From Bacteroidales bacterium (GTDB lineage: Bacteria; Bacteroidota; Bacteroidia; Bacteroidales; VadinHA17): 5,954 nucleotides of DNA. The notes beneath the pieces were generated by a model. The model ran no database searches, was not told where the DNA came from, and was given only the letters and a program-made list of their open reading frames with translations. Each line of letters starts with the position of its first letter. Positions within the stretch are counted from its first letter, which is position 1. The position numbers and the translations under genes are program-made. Below are positions 1-5,954 of the stretch, one piece after another. Where the stretch lies: contig PMIG01000163.1 in assembly GCA_003157055.1 (NCBI GenBank), positions 1 to 5,954 on the forward strand. Direction: 5' to 3'.

Positions 1-245
1 AGTTCATCATGGACAATTTTAACCAGCATCTGTGAAGGGTTCACTGATTTAAGAACCTCCTGCCCAAGTGCCTTTGCTTTAACAGTATCAGTGAATTGTT
101 TGGCTATCCTGAAGTTAACGTCAGCATCGAGCAATGCTCTTCTGACCTCCTTGAGACTCTCCGCAATATTAATCTCTGATATTCTTCCCTGGCCCCTGAG
201 TATTTTAAAGGATTTCTCCAGCCTTTCACTTAAATTCTCGAACAT
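1..245 (-). CDS. ffh: Signal recognition particle protein Ffh (SRP54), N-terminal part; 3' end outside window
   Basis: This is the GTPase of the signal recognition particle, which binds 4.5S RNA and signal sequences of nascent membrane proteins and delivers ribosomes to FtsY at the inner membrane. Reading leftwards from the ATG at 245-243 gives 81 codons beginning MFENLSERLEKSFKILRGQG and continuing through KEVRRALLDADVNFRIAKQF to ALGQEVLKSVNPSQMLVKIV. This is the typical four-helix N domain of Ffh: the M-F-[ED]-N-L opening, the E-V-R-[RM]-A-L-L-[ED]-A-D-V motif and the S-[LV]-x-P-x-Q segment. The GTPase G domain and the methionine-rich M domain lie beyond base 1. The start is 30 bases after the argS stop, so the two genes are probably co-transcribed. 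There is no obvious Shine-Dalgarno sequence, only an A-rich stretch before the ATG, which is normal for Bacteroidota. The identification is made from recognised motifs only. Confidence 0.95.
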   Translation of the reverse strand, partial: MFENLSERLEKSFKILRGQGRISEINIAESLKEVRRALLDADVNFRIAKQFTDTVKAKALGQEVLKSVNPSQMLVKIVHDE

Positions 246-275
246 TTTGCAATCAGGTATATAATATTAATTCAT

Positions 276-2066
276 CTACATTCTCTCTGGCATCTCTATC
301 CCTAGAAGATTCATACCGGAATAAAGAATAGAACTTGTGACTTTCGACAGGTCAAGCCTGAACCTGCGTCTTGCAGGGTCTGGTTCTCCGAGGATTGAAA
401 AATCATGGTAGAACTGGTTGTACTCTTTAGACAGCTCATAGCAGTAATTAGCCACCAGGGCAGGGCTGTAATTGTTCGCCGCCTCACTGATAGTATCAGT
501 AAATTTCCTGAGAAGCCTGATAAGGGCAATCTCTTTCTCACCTGCTTTAATACCGGTATAATTACCCGGATCGCAGCTTATTCCTGTCTGATCGGCTTTT
601 CTGAATACTGATTTTATCCTTGCATAAGTATACTGAATAAATGGACCGGTATTCCCGTTAAAATCAATCGATTCGGAAGGGTTGAATGTCATATTCTTCT
701 TTGGATCGACTTTCAGGATGAAGTACTTCAGTGCTCCCAGTCCGATCTTTCTGAATATCTCATCTTTTTCAGGTTCGGCAAAATCGGAGAGCTTTCCCAG
801 TTCCTGGGACACCTCCCTGGCAGTTGTTATCATCTCTGTAATCAAATCATCAGCATCAACAATTGTCCCTTCACGCGATTTCATTCTTCCTTCAGGAAGC
901 TCAACCATGCCATATGAAAAATGGAACAATCCATCGGACCAGTCATATCCCATCTTTTTAAGAAGAGCTTTAAGTACCTGGAAATGATAATTTTGCTCAT
1001 TCCCCACCACATATAGGCATCTATTGAAGTTAAATTCCTCATGTCTTAAAACTGCAGTGCCAAGGTCCTGGGTCATATACACAGCGGTACCATCGGAACG
1101 AAGCAATAATTTCTGATCAAGACCTTCGGCGCTTAAATCAGCCCATATCGAGTTGTCCGTGTTCTGATAAAAAATATTTTTATCCAGAGCTGTCAGAACC
1201 AGATCCCTGCCGGTCTTATAAGTTTCGGATTCATAATATATCTTGTCAAAATCGACTCCAAGCTTTCTGTAGGTTTCATCGAAGCCGGCATAAACCCATG
1301 AGTTCATCATTTTCCACAGATCCATCACCTCTTTGTCTCCGGCTTCCCATTTTAAAAGCATCTCCCTTGCATCCTTCATAAGGAGCGCTGAATTTCTGGC
1401 ATCTTCTTCAGTAAGACCTTTAGTCATAAGTTCACCGGCCTGAAGCTTCATTTCTTTCTCGAAGATGACATAATATTTACCAACAAGGTGATCGCCTTTC
1501 ATACCCGACGATTCAGGAGTTTCTCCGTTACCATATTTCTGCCAGGCCAGCATAGACTTACAAATATGAATCCCACGGTCGTTGACTATGTTCGTTTTAA
1601 TGACTTTATGTCCGCATGCAGAAAGTATTCTGAAGAGTGAGAATCCAAGAAGGTTATTCCTGATATGTCCGAGATGAAGCGGTTTATTTGTATTCGGTGA
1701 GGAGTATTCCACCAGAATGATCTCCGGCGATTTTACCTGACATCTTTGCAGCAAGTCTGATTCTGACGCCATCTTACGGAAATAATCCATCCACCATTCA
1801 TCAGAAATTTCAAGATTAAGGAACCCTTTGACAACGTTAAAACCGGAAACTGCCGGAAAAGTCGAAGCAATTTGACTTCCTATGGTCTCTCCCGTTTTTT
1901 CAGGAGTATTCTTTGAATATCTCAGTAAAGGGAAAACCACCAGGGTAAAATCTCCTTTGAAATCCTTCCTGGTTTCCTGTATCTGAATCAGGTCGTCAGG
2001 CACATCGCTATTGTACAGAACCTTTAAAGTTTCCCTTATCTTTTCTTTTAGAATGCGCTCCATCAC
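276..2066 (-). CDS. argS: Arginyl-tRNA synthetase (ArgRS, class I)
   Basis: Cytoplasmic enzyme that charges tRNA-Arg with arginine using ATP. The 596-residue product is a normal length. Domains in order: an N-terminal additional domain that recognises the tRNA D-loop (about 1-95, with FKGDF at 36-40); the class I catalytic core with VEYSSPN at 119-125 and the HIGH signature as HLGH at 131-134; the KMSKS-loop equivalent MKSREG at 395-400 followed by TIVDADDL; and a C-terminal DALR-type anticodon-binding domain beginning near NTGPFIQYTYARIK (472-485). The replacement of KMSKS by MKSREG is a usual ArgRS variation and does not suggest loss of function. Two starts are adjacent in frame, GTG at 2066 and ATG at 2063; the in-frame codon just upstream of the GTG is a stop (TGA). 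I prefer the ATG, which would give 595 residues. The gene appears to be transcribed from its own Bacteroidota-type promoter and to lead into ffh. Confidence 0.97.
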   Translation of the reverse strand: MMERILKEKIRETLKVLYNSDVPDDLIQIQETRKDFKGDFTLVVFPLLRYSKNTPEKTGETIGSQIASTFPAVSGFNVVKGFLNLEISDEWWMDYFRKMASESDLLQRCQVKSPEIILVEYSSPNTNKPLHLGHIRNNLLGFSLFRILSACGHKVIKTNIVNDRGIHICKSMLAWQKYGNGETPESSGMKGDHLVGKYYVIFEKEMKLQAGELMTKGLTEEDARNSALLMKDAREMLLKWEAGDKEVMDLWKMMNSWVYAGFDETYRKLGVDFDKIYYESETYKTGRDLVLTALDKNIFYQNTDNSIWADLSAEGLDQKLLLRSDGTAVYMTQDLGTAVLRHEEFNFNRCLYVVGNEQNYHFQVLKALLKKMGYDWSDGLFHFSYGMVELPEGRMKSREGTIVDADDLITEMITTAREVSQELGKLSDFAEPEKDEIFRKIGLGALKYFILKVDPKKNMTFNPSESIDFNGNTGPFIQYTYARIKSVFRKADQTGISCDPGNYTGIKAGEKEIALIRLLRKFTDTISEAANNYSPALVANYCYELSKEYNQFYHDFSILGEPDPARRRFRLDLSKVTSSILYSGMNLLGIEMPERM

Positions 2067-2070
2067 TCAT
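2008..2070 (-). other. 20-codon out-of-frame ORF overlapping the argS start
   Basis: An ATG at 2070-2068 lies 7 bases upstream of the argS ATG, in a different frame, and opens a 20-codon frame that ends in TAG at 2010-2008, inside argS. If ribosomes used it, they would compete with argS initiation. It has only one arginine codon (AGA) and does not look like an arginine-attenuation leader. It may simply be chance; it is listed because it complicates choosing the argS start. Confidence 0.2.
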
Positions 2071-2085
2071 CTTAAATTTCAGCCG

Positions 2086-2118
2086 CAAAGATAATATTTT
2101 AATATATTGGCGTACAAC
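2086..2118 (-). promoter_or_regulatory. Candidate Bacteroidota sigma-ABfr promoter for argS-ffh
   Basis: On the minus strand the sequence TATCTTTG (2093-2086) matches the Bacteroidota -7 consensus TAnnTTTG at every fixed position. A GTTG element (2118-2115) lies 21 bases upstream, which fits the -33 TTTG element with one mismatch. A start site a few bases downstream would leave a leader of only about 10-20 bases before the argS start codons, so there is little room for leader regulation. The motif match is seen directly; promoter activity is inferred. Confidence 0.6.
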
Positions 2119-2123
2119 AAAAC

Positions 2124-2144
2124 AGGATCAAAAACCGGGATCCT
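2124..2144. repeat. Short inverted repeat upstream of the argS promoter
   Basis: AGGATC (2124-2129) and GATCCT (2139-2144) are perfect reverse complements around a 9-base spacer. On the minus strand the structure is followed by a T-rich stretch, vaguely terminator-like, but no minus-strand gene is visible that would need terminating here. It lies just upstream of the -33 position of argS and could be a regulatory site or chance. Confidence 0.2.
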
Positions 2145-2246
2145 CAAAACTGATATGAACCATCATCTTATATAAACAGATTAAAATATTTGACTACCGG
2201 ACATTTCTTTTTGATGAAGAGTACAGATATAATAAAAAAGTTGTTA

Positions 2247-2254
2247 TATTTTTG
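2247..2254 (+). promoter_or_regulatory. Possible -7 element for the SiaC-like gene and downstream genes
   Basis: TATTTTTG fits TAnnTTTG exactly and lies about 45 bases before the GTG start of the SiaC-like gene. No TTTG-like -33 element is found at the usual spacing (the nearest TTTG, at 2210-2213, is 33 bases upstream), and the surroundings are very T-rich, so the match could be chance. It is the best candidate for driving the rightward gene group. Confidence 0.3.
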
Positions 2255-2261
2255 AAAGTGA

Positions 2262-2282
2262 TTTATTGTCAAATAAACGACA
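2262..2282 (+). repeat. Small inverted repeats in the leader of the SiaC-like gene
   Basis: Two overlapping short symmetries lie between the possible -7 element and the GTG start: TTTATT-GTCA-AATAAA (2262-2277, a 6-bp all-A/T stem with a 4-base loop) and TGTC-N8-GACA (2267-2282). Either could be an operator half-site pair or a weak leader hairpin, but short A/T-rich symmetries are common by chance. Confidence 0.2.
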
Positions 2283-2299
2283 CTTATTGTTCATAACGG

Positions 2300-2755
2300 G
2301 TGGAACTGAAAAATCTTTTTATTGAGCCTACCGCCAAAACTCCCCAGATTGATCTCAACCATCTGAGCGGAGAACTGATATTTTCGGGCAGATCAATACC
2401 TGAGAATGCTGCTGATCTCTACGAAAATGTCCTGAAGTGGGTATCCCAGTATGCAGACAATCCAAGGCATACCACCAATCTCAGGCTGAACCTTGAGTAT
2501 TTCAATACTGCATCCTCCATCTGGCTTGCAAAAATAGTAAAAGCACTATCTGCAATAAAGGAATCAGAATCAACACTGATGATCCATCTTTATTTTAACA
2601 TTGAAGAATTCGACAGCATGGATGTTGAAGATCTTAAAGATGCTCTCAGCCCGATAATCGACATAATAGGATCTCCTAAAGTAAGCCTTGGTATTAAAAT
2701 CTACGGCACGGACGATAATGGGGAGATTCTTAAAGAATCGATGGTGCTTATCTGA
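2300..2755 (+). CDS. SiaC-like (DUF1987) regulatory phosphoprotein, divergent C-terminus
   Basis: This 151-residue soluble protein resembles the DUF1987/SiaC family. In Pseudomonas aeruginosa SiaC is phosphorylated by the SiaB kinase, dephosphorylated by the PP2C-type SiaA, and in its unphosphorylated form activates the diguanylate cyclase SiaD. Family hallmarks seen here are an N-terminal IEPTAKTPQI (8-17), SGRSIPENA (29-37) and LEYFNTASS (65-73). Thr70 in the YFNTASS motif corresponds to the phosphorylated threonine of SiaC. From about residue 90 the match fades: the acidic WYY-x-D-x-D-D tail usual in the family is replaced by LYFNIEEFDS followed by about 50 residues I do not recognise, making it longer than the roughly 125 residues I expect. 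The GTG at 2300 is chosen because an in-frame TAA sits at 2294-2296 and the N-terminus then aligns with the family. No SiaA, SiaB or cyclase partner is visible. Role here is unknown; it may share a transcript with the MEMO gene 71 bases downstream. Confidence 0.75.
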   Translation: MELKNLFIEPTAKTPQIDLNHLSGELIFSGRSIPENAADLYENVLKWVSQYADNPRHTTNLRLNLEYFNTASSIWLAKIVKALSAIKESESTLMIHLYFNIEEFDSMDVEDLKDALSPIIDIIGSPKVSLGIKIYGTDDNGEILKESMVLI

Positions 2756-2789
2756 AACAAATCCTTCTGAATATCTCTTTCTTAATTTT

Positions 2790-2814
2790 TTTGGCATAAC
2801 TTTATTACGCCAAA
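2790..2814. repeat. 25-base imperfect palindrome between the SiaC-like and MEMO-AMMECR1 genes
   Basis: Half-sites TTTGGC-A-TAA (2790-2799) and TTA-C-GCCAAA (2805-2814) are reverse complements apart from one A/C mismatch, around a five-base centre CTTTA. As RNA this would be a 6-bp stem, a one-base internal mismatch, a 3-bp stem and a 5-base loop; as DNA it would suit a dimeric repressor. The T run lies before, not after, the structure on the plus strand, so it does not look like an intrinsic terminator for the upstream gene. It ends 12 bases before the MEMO start codon, so a bound protein or folded RNA could control transcription or initiation. That role is inference. Confidence 0.5.
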
Positions 2815-2826
2815 CCATATTTCGTT

Positions 2827-4335
2827 ATGCGTTCCATTTTTATAGTATTGTTTTCAATTCTTTCAATTATGGAAATCCATTCCCAGAATAGATCGGTTGA
2901 CCGTAAGCCATATGCAGCTGGCAAATTCTATTCAGATAATAAGGATACTCTTAAAAGCGACCTTGCAAAACTTTTTGCAGAGTGTAAAAAGCCGTCTGAA
3001 ACAATGAATGTGAGGGCAATTATCACTCCTCATGCCGGATATGTTTTTTCCGGAAGGACAGCTGCTTCAGCCTTCTCAGCCACTTCAAAAAAAGGTGATT
3101 ACAAGAATATTTTCATAATTGGATCAAGCCATGTTATGGCTTTTGAGGGAGCATCCATCTATAGCGAGGGGGATTATGTAACTCCACTGGGCATAGCAAT
3201 TGTAAACAGGGAGATTGCTGCTGAGCTAATGAAAAAATCCCCGCTCTTCGACTTCTCGTCCGACGCTCACGCAGAGGAGCATAGTATTGAGGTGCAGGTA
3301 CCGTTCATACAATATTATTATGATAAAACCCCGCCTATTGTTCCGATTATACTGGGGACCAATAATACAACTACCATCAGGGCAATTGCTGAAGCACTAA
3401 GGCCATGGTTCACACCTGAAAACCTGTTTGTCATAAGCAGCGATTTTTCTCACTATCCGCCTTACAATGACGCCATTGTTAATGATAAGCTTACAGCCGA
3501 TGGTATTATATCAGGCGACCCGGCCAATTTTCTTTCAGTTCTGGAAAAAAATGCAGCAAAAGATACGCCCGGCCTGGTCACAAGCATGTGCGGATGGACT
3601 TCAGGTCTTACTCTGCTGTATCTTACAGAAGGCAATAAAACACTGAAATACAAGAAAATTGATTACTCTAATTCAGGTGATTCTCAGTATGGCAGCAAAA
3701 ATGAGGTTGTAGGATATAATGCAATAGCACTTGTTGAAGAAAAGCAGGATCAGAAAGCGGATCAGAAATCAATGATTAAGGTCAGTTTTACAGATGAAGA
3801 GAAGAAAGAACTGTTCGACATTGCAAGGAATAGCATAAAATCTCTTCTCTTTGATGATAAGAACTATACTATTGATGAAAGTAAAATACCGCAGGCTCTC
3901 AAACAGAAATTTGGCGCATTTGTCACTCTGAAGATAAATGGAAATCTGAGAGGGTGCATCGGCAGTTTCGTATCAGACGACCCATTGTTTAAAGTTGTCA
4001 GCGCTTCCGCCGCCTCATCTGCTTTCGAGGATCCACGCTTTCCATCTCTAACAAAAGCTGAATACGATAAGGTCGATTTTGAGATCACTGTTCTGGGACC
4101 TATGAAGAAGATCAATAATATAAATGAGATTATCCTCGGAAAACACGGTATCTACATAAAGAAAGATTTCCACTCGGGAACGATGCTGCCACAGGTACCT
4201 ATCGAATATGGCTGGACACTTGAAGAGTTTCTGGGTTATACTTCAAGGGATAAGGCTGGTATCGGATGGGATGGATGGAAGAGCGCTGATATTTATATTT
4301 ATGAAGGATTAGTTCTGGAAGAAAACAAGAAGTAA
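2827..4335 (+). CDS. Exported MEMO-AMMECR1 fusion protein (AmmeMemoRadiSam system proteins B and A)
   Basis: This 502-residue protein has three parts. Residues 1-19 form a signal peptide: MR, a hydrophobic core IFIVLFSILSI, and a likely cleavage at HS|Q, with no lipobox cysteine, so a soluble periplasmic protein is expected. Residues about 24-303 are a MEMO domain: PYAAGKFY (28-35), TPHAGYVFSG (67-76), GSSHV (99-103), HAEEHSIEVQVPF (148-160), SSDFSHY (204-210) and a cysteine at 255. His69, His102 and Cys255 match the metal-binding His/His/Cys set of human MEMO1. After a charged, glutamine-rich linker (304-315), residues about 317-498 are an AMMECR1 domain with the hallmark LRGCIG (374-379). 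The two domains are often encoded together with a radical SAM enzyme; their biochemical role is unsettled. An internal ATG (codon 15) would remove the signal peptide, but the family's conserved region begins only near residue 24, so the extension is best read as a real export signal. The next gene starts 2 bases after the stop. Confidence 0.93.
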   Translation: MRSIFIVLFSILSIMEIHSQNRSVDRKPYAAGKFYSDNKDTLKSDLAKLFAECKKPSETMNVRAIITPHAGYVFSGRTAASAFSATSKKGDYKNIFIIGSSHVMAFEGASIYSEGDYVTPLGIAIVNREIAAELMKKSPLFDFSSDAHAEEHSIEVQVPFIQYYYDKTPPIVPIILGTNNTTTIRAIAEALRPWFTPENLFVISSDFSHYPPYNDAIVNDKLTADGIISGDPANFLSVLEKNAAKDTPGLVTSMCGWTSGLTLLYLTEGNKTLKYKKIDYSNSGDSQYGSKNEVVGYNAIALVEEKQDQKADQKSMIKVSFTDEEKKELFDIARNSIKSLLFDDKNYTIDESKIPQALKQKFGAFVTLKINGNLRGCIGSFVSDDPLFKVVSASAASSAFEDPRFPSLTKAEYDKVDFEITVLGPMKKINNINEIILGKHGIYIKKDFHSGTMLPQVPIEYGWTLEEFLGYTSRDKAGIGWDGWKSADIYIYEGLVLEENKK

Positions 4336-4337
4336 CA

Positions 4338-5954
4338 ATGTACCATGTTGCAGGGACCTGCTTAACTGTTTCCTTACTATATTTCATCAGCTTTTTCTTA
4401 TACCGAACGGGGTTCTATTCTCTTGCGCTTCACCGGAAAATATGGAATTCAATCCTCGCAATTTCTCTTCTTTTTGTTGCGCTTGCCGGAGTTTTTATGG
4501 CTCTGCAGATAAATTACAAGTGGAATATCACGTTTATCAAACAGCTGTTAAAGTGGCATGTTGAAATAGGTGTAGGAAGTACACTTATCTGTATTTTTCA
4601 CATTTCGTGGCACCTCTCCTATTTCAAAAATATATTTTCATCAAATCAACCACCGGCAAAAACAACAACTCCTGTTCTTCCAAAGCCCGAATCCTTCATT
4701 TCAAGCCTTTGGATGGCCGGCTTCACCAGCACTTCTGTGCAGGTACTGCTGGTAAAGGAAATGATGAATATTACGGGAGGATATGAACTGATAGCCGGTG
4801 TTTTCCTTGGTTCATGGCTTATTACATCATCTGCCGGAGCGGCCATCGCCGGAAAATCAGGTCTGAACGATATCCGGAAAATAAGCCTGATCTTTTCCAT
4901 AGCCCCCTTTGTTTCGCTATTGATGATGCTTCTTTTCTCAAGACTCTTCCTGGATAGAGGAGAGACGCCTTCCTTTCTTGTCAGTATGATCTTTACTCTC
5001 ATTGTACTCCTGCCCTTTTGCCTGGTATCCGGATTCTATTTTATTAAGCTTCTTTCCTGCGCCAGACAATCACATCAAATCACACCTGGTATATCATATT
5101 CAACTGAGACTATCGGAGCTGCTGTTGCAGGGATTCTTATTTCAGTTCTTGCATCCGGAATTCTAAATAATTACAAGCTCTTTCTGGTAATCACGCTTCT
5201 GTCTCTCATTTTCACACTGCTGACATTCTATATCGGAAACAGCAAAAAGAAACTATTGCTGAAAATTGTTTTTGCCGTTATAATTTCAATTGTAATAATA
5301 TTTGATCCGGATATCCTTTTCAGGCAAGTGCTTCTCCCGGGTTTGAAAGTCACGGAAACAAAGGACACTCCATATGGCAATATAACAAAAGGCAGCTATG
5401 CCCATGAGACTGCTCTGTATTATAATCAGAGGCTCCTTGCATACAACGATGATGCAATTGAAAGGGAAGAGGACATCCACTATGCAATGCTACAGCGTCC
5501 AAATCCTGAAAAGGTCATCCTTATCTCTGGCAACCTTGGGTCGCATCTTCCGGAAATTGAAAAGTACAATATAAAAGAGGTAACCTTTCTTGAAAGAGAC
5601 CCGGAACTTATAAAAAATGCAGAAAAGGACATCAAAGTTATTCCCCCATTTCTGACTATCGAAAATGAAGATGCATTCAGATATATAAGAAAAAAAGGGA
5701 ATCAGGCAGATGTTATACTTCTTCTTCTTGCCCCCCCATCGACTCTCTCATTAAACAGGTTCTACACAACGGAGTTTTTTGCAGAAGTAAAAATGAGGCT
5801 CAGTCAGGGTGGCGTTTTCATGTGCTCTCCATGTCCGGGTGATGACTATTTAAACCGTGAATCATTAAATCTATGCTCTTCCATCTATAGTAGTCTTTTA
5901 AAAGTATTCCGGTTCGTAAAGCCGGTTCTAGGACAAAAGTTGTATTTCATCGCA
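4338..5954 (+). CDS. Polytopic membrane protein with degenerate spermidine-synthase-like domain; 3' end outside window
   Basis: An open frame of 539 codons from ATG 4338 to the window end, with no stop. Residues 1-100 hold about three membrane helices (near 4-22, 36-57, 73-96), the third carrying His74, His88 and His92. Residues 120-323 hold about seven more helices with motifs of membrane-fused SpeE proteins, such as GFTSTSVQVLLVKE (128-141) and STETIGAAVAG (255-265). From about 337 an aminopropyltransferase-like fold follows: YGNI (346-349), REEDIHYAMLQRP (376-388), Rossmann loop ISGNLG (396-401), the ribose-binding acidic position FLERD (417-421), EDAFRYI (444-450) and LNRFYTTEFF (472-481). 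The family's D-x-x-D-P motif before PST is replaced by LLAPP (463-467), removing both aspartates, and the glycine loop is altered. Polyamine synthesis is therefore doubtful; ligand binding or a structural role is more likely. Related fused proteins usually extend further with more helices. Two-base spacing to the MEMO stop implies translational coupling. Confidence 0.85.
   Translation, partial: MYHVAGTCLTVSLLYFISFFLYRTGFYSLALHRKIWNSILAISLLFVALAGVFMALQINYKWNITFIKQLLKWHVEIGVGSTLICIFHISWHLSYFKNIFSSNQPPAKTTTPVLPKPESFISSLWMAGFTSTSVQVLLVKEMMNITGGYELIAGVFLGSWLITSSAGAAIAGKSGLNDIRKISLIFSIAPFVSLLMMLLFSRLFLDRGETPSFLVSMIFTLIVLLPFCLVSGFYFIKLLSCARQSHQITPGISYSTETIGAAVAGILISVLASGILNNYKLFLVITLLSLIFTLLTFYIGNSKKKLLLKIVFAVIISIVIIFDPDILFRQVLLPGLKVTETKDTPYGNITKGSYAHETALYYNQRLLAYNDDAIEREEDIHYAMLQRPNPEKVILISGNLGSHLPEIEKYNIKEVTFLERDPELIKNAEKDIKVIPPFLTIENEDAFRYIRKKGNQADVILLLLAPPSTLSLNRFYTTEFFAEVKMRLSQGGVFMCSPCPGDDYLNRESLNLCSSIYSSLLKVFRFVKPVLGQKLYFIA

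Noticed and set aside
682..987. 101-codon open frame on the plus strand
   Set aside because: It is antisense to the conserved catalytic and KMSKS-loop region of argS and has no recognisable features.
2784..2814. T run with adjacent hairpin as an intrinsic terminator
   Set aside because: On the plus strand the T run precedes the hairpin. On the minus strand the hairpin would be followed by A rather than T. Neither orientation fits an intrinsic terminator.
2570..2818. 82-codon minus-strand frame spanning the end of the SiaC-like gene and the intergenic palindrome
   Set aside because: Its translation shows no domain I recognise, it overlaps a recognised gene, and it has no promoter-like element that I can see.
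3864..4115. 83-codon minus-strand frame inside the AMMECR1 domain
   Set aside because: It is antisense to the conserved LRGCIG region of the fusion protein; no independent coding evidence.
4646..5002. 118-codon open frame on the minus strand
   Set aside because: It lies wholly antisense to the membrane protein, whose frame has recognisable family motifs across this stretch. Its translation shows no domain I recognise.
5700..5760. Frameshift in the SpeE-like gene at the C7 tract
   Set aside because: Family motifs are in the same frame on both sides (ADVIL upstream, PSTLSLNRFYTTEFF downstream), so there is no net frameshift.
1..5954. CRISPR arrays, tRNA or rRNA genes, insertion sequences
   Set aside because: I saw no regularly spaced repeats, no tRNA-like cloverleaf, no rRNA sequence and no transposase motifs on either strand.

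Overview
The window looks like chromosomal DNA of a Bacteroidota bacterium, most likely of the order Bacteroidales. The reasons are the AT-rich composition, start codons without clear Shine-Dalgarno sequences, a TAnnTTTG-type -7 element upstream of argS, an ArgRS with a Bacteroidota-like MKSREG signature, and a signal peptide ending in SQ. These are readings by eye; no database search was possible.

Left half, minus strand (1-2118): a housekeeping pair. argS (arginyl-tRNA synthetase, complete) is followed after about 30 bases by ffh, the SRP GTPase, of which only the first 81 codons are inside the window. A good Bacteroidota promoter candidate lies just upstream of argS. The roughly 230-base region between argS and the rightward genes is divergent and non-coding.

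Right half, plus strand (2300-5954): three genes. First is a DUF1987/SiaC-like regulatory phosphoprotein with a GTG start and a non-standard C-terminus. Next, after a 71-base gap holding a 25-base near-perfect palindrome, is a 502-residue MEMO-AMMECR1 fusion with an N-terminal signal peptide. Two bases after its stop begins a polytopic membrane protein that runs off the window. It has a histidine-bearing three-helix N-terminal module, about seven further membrane helices, and a spermidine-synthase-like Rossmann domain whose catalytic aspartates appear to be lost.

The tight coupling of the exported MEMO-AMMECR1 protein to the apparently catalytically dead SpeE-like membrane protein is the most interesting feature. 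The radical SAM protein usually associated with MEMO and AMMECR1 is not present in the visible sequence. A cell-envelope metal, redox or small-molecule-binding system is a reasonable hypothesis, but it is inference only.
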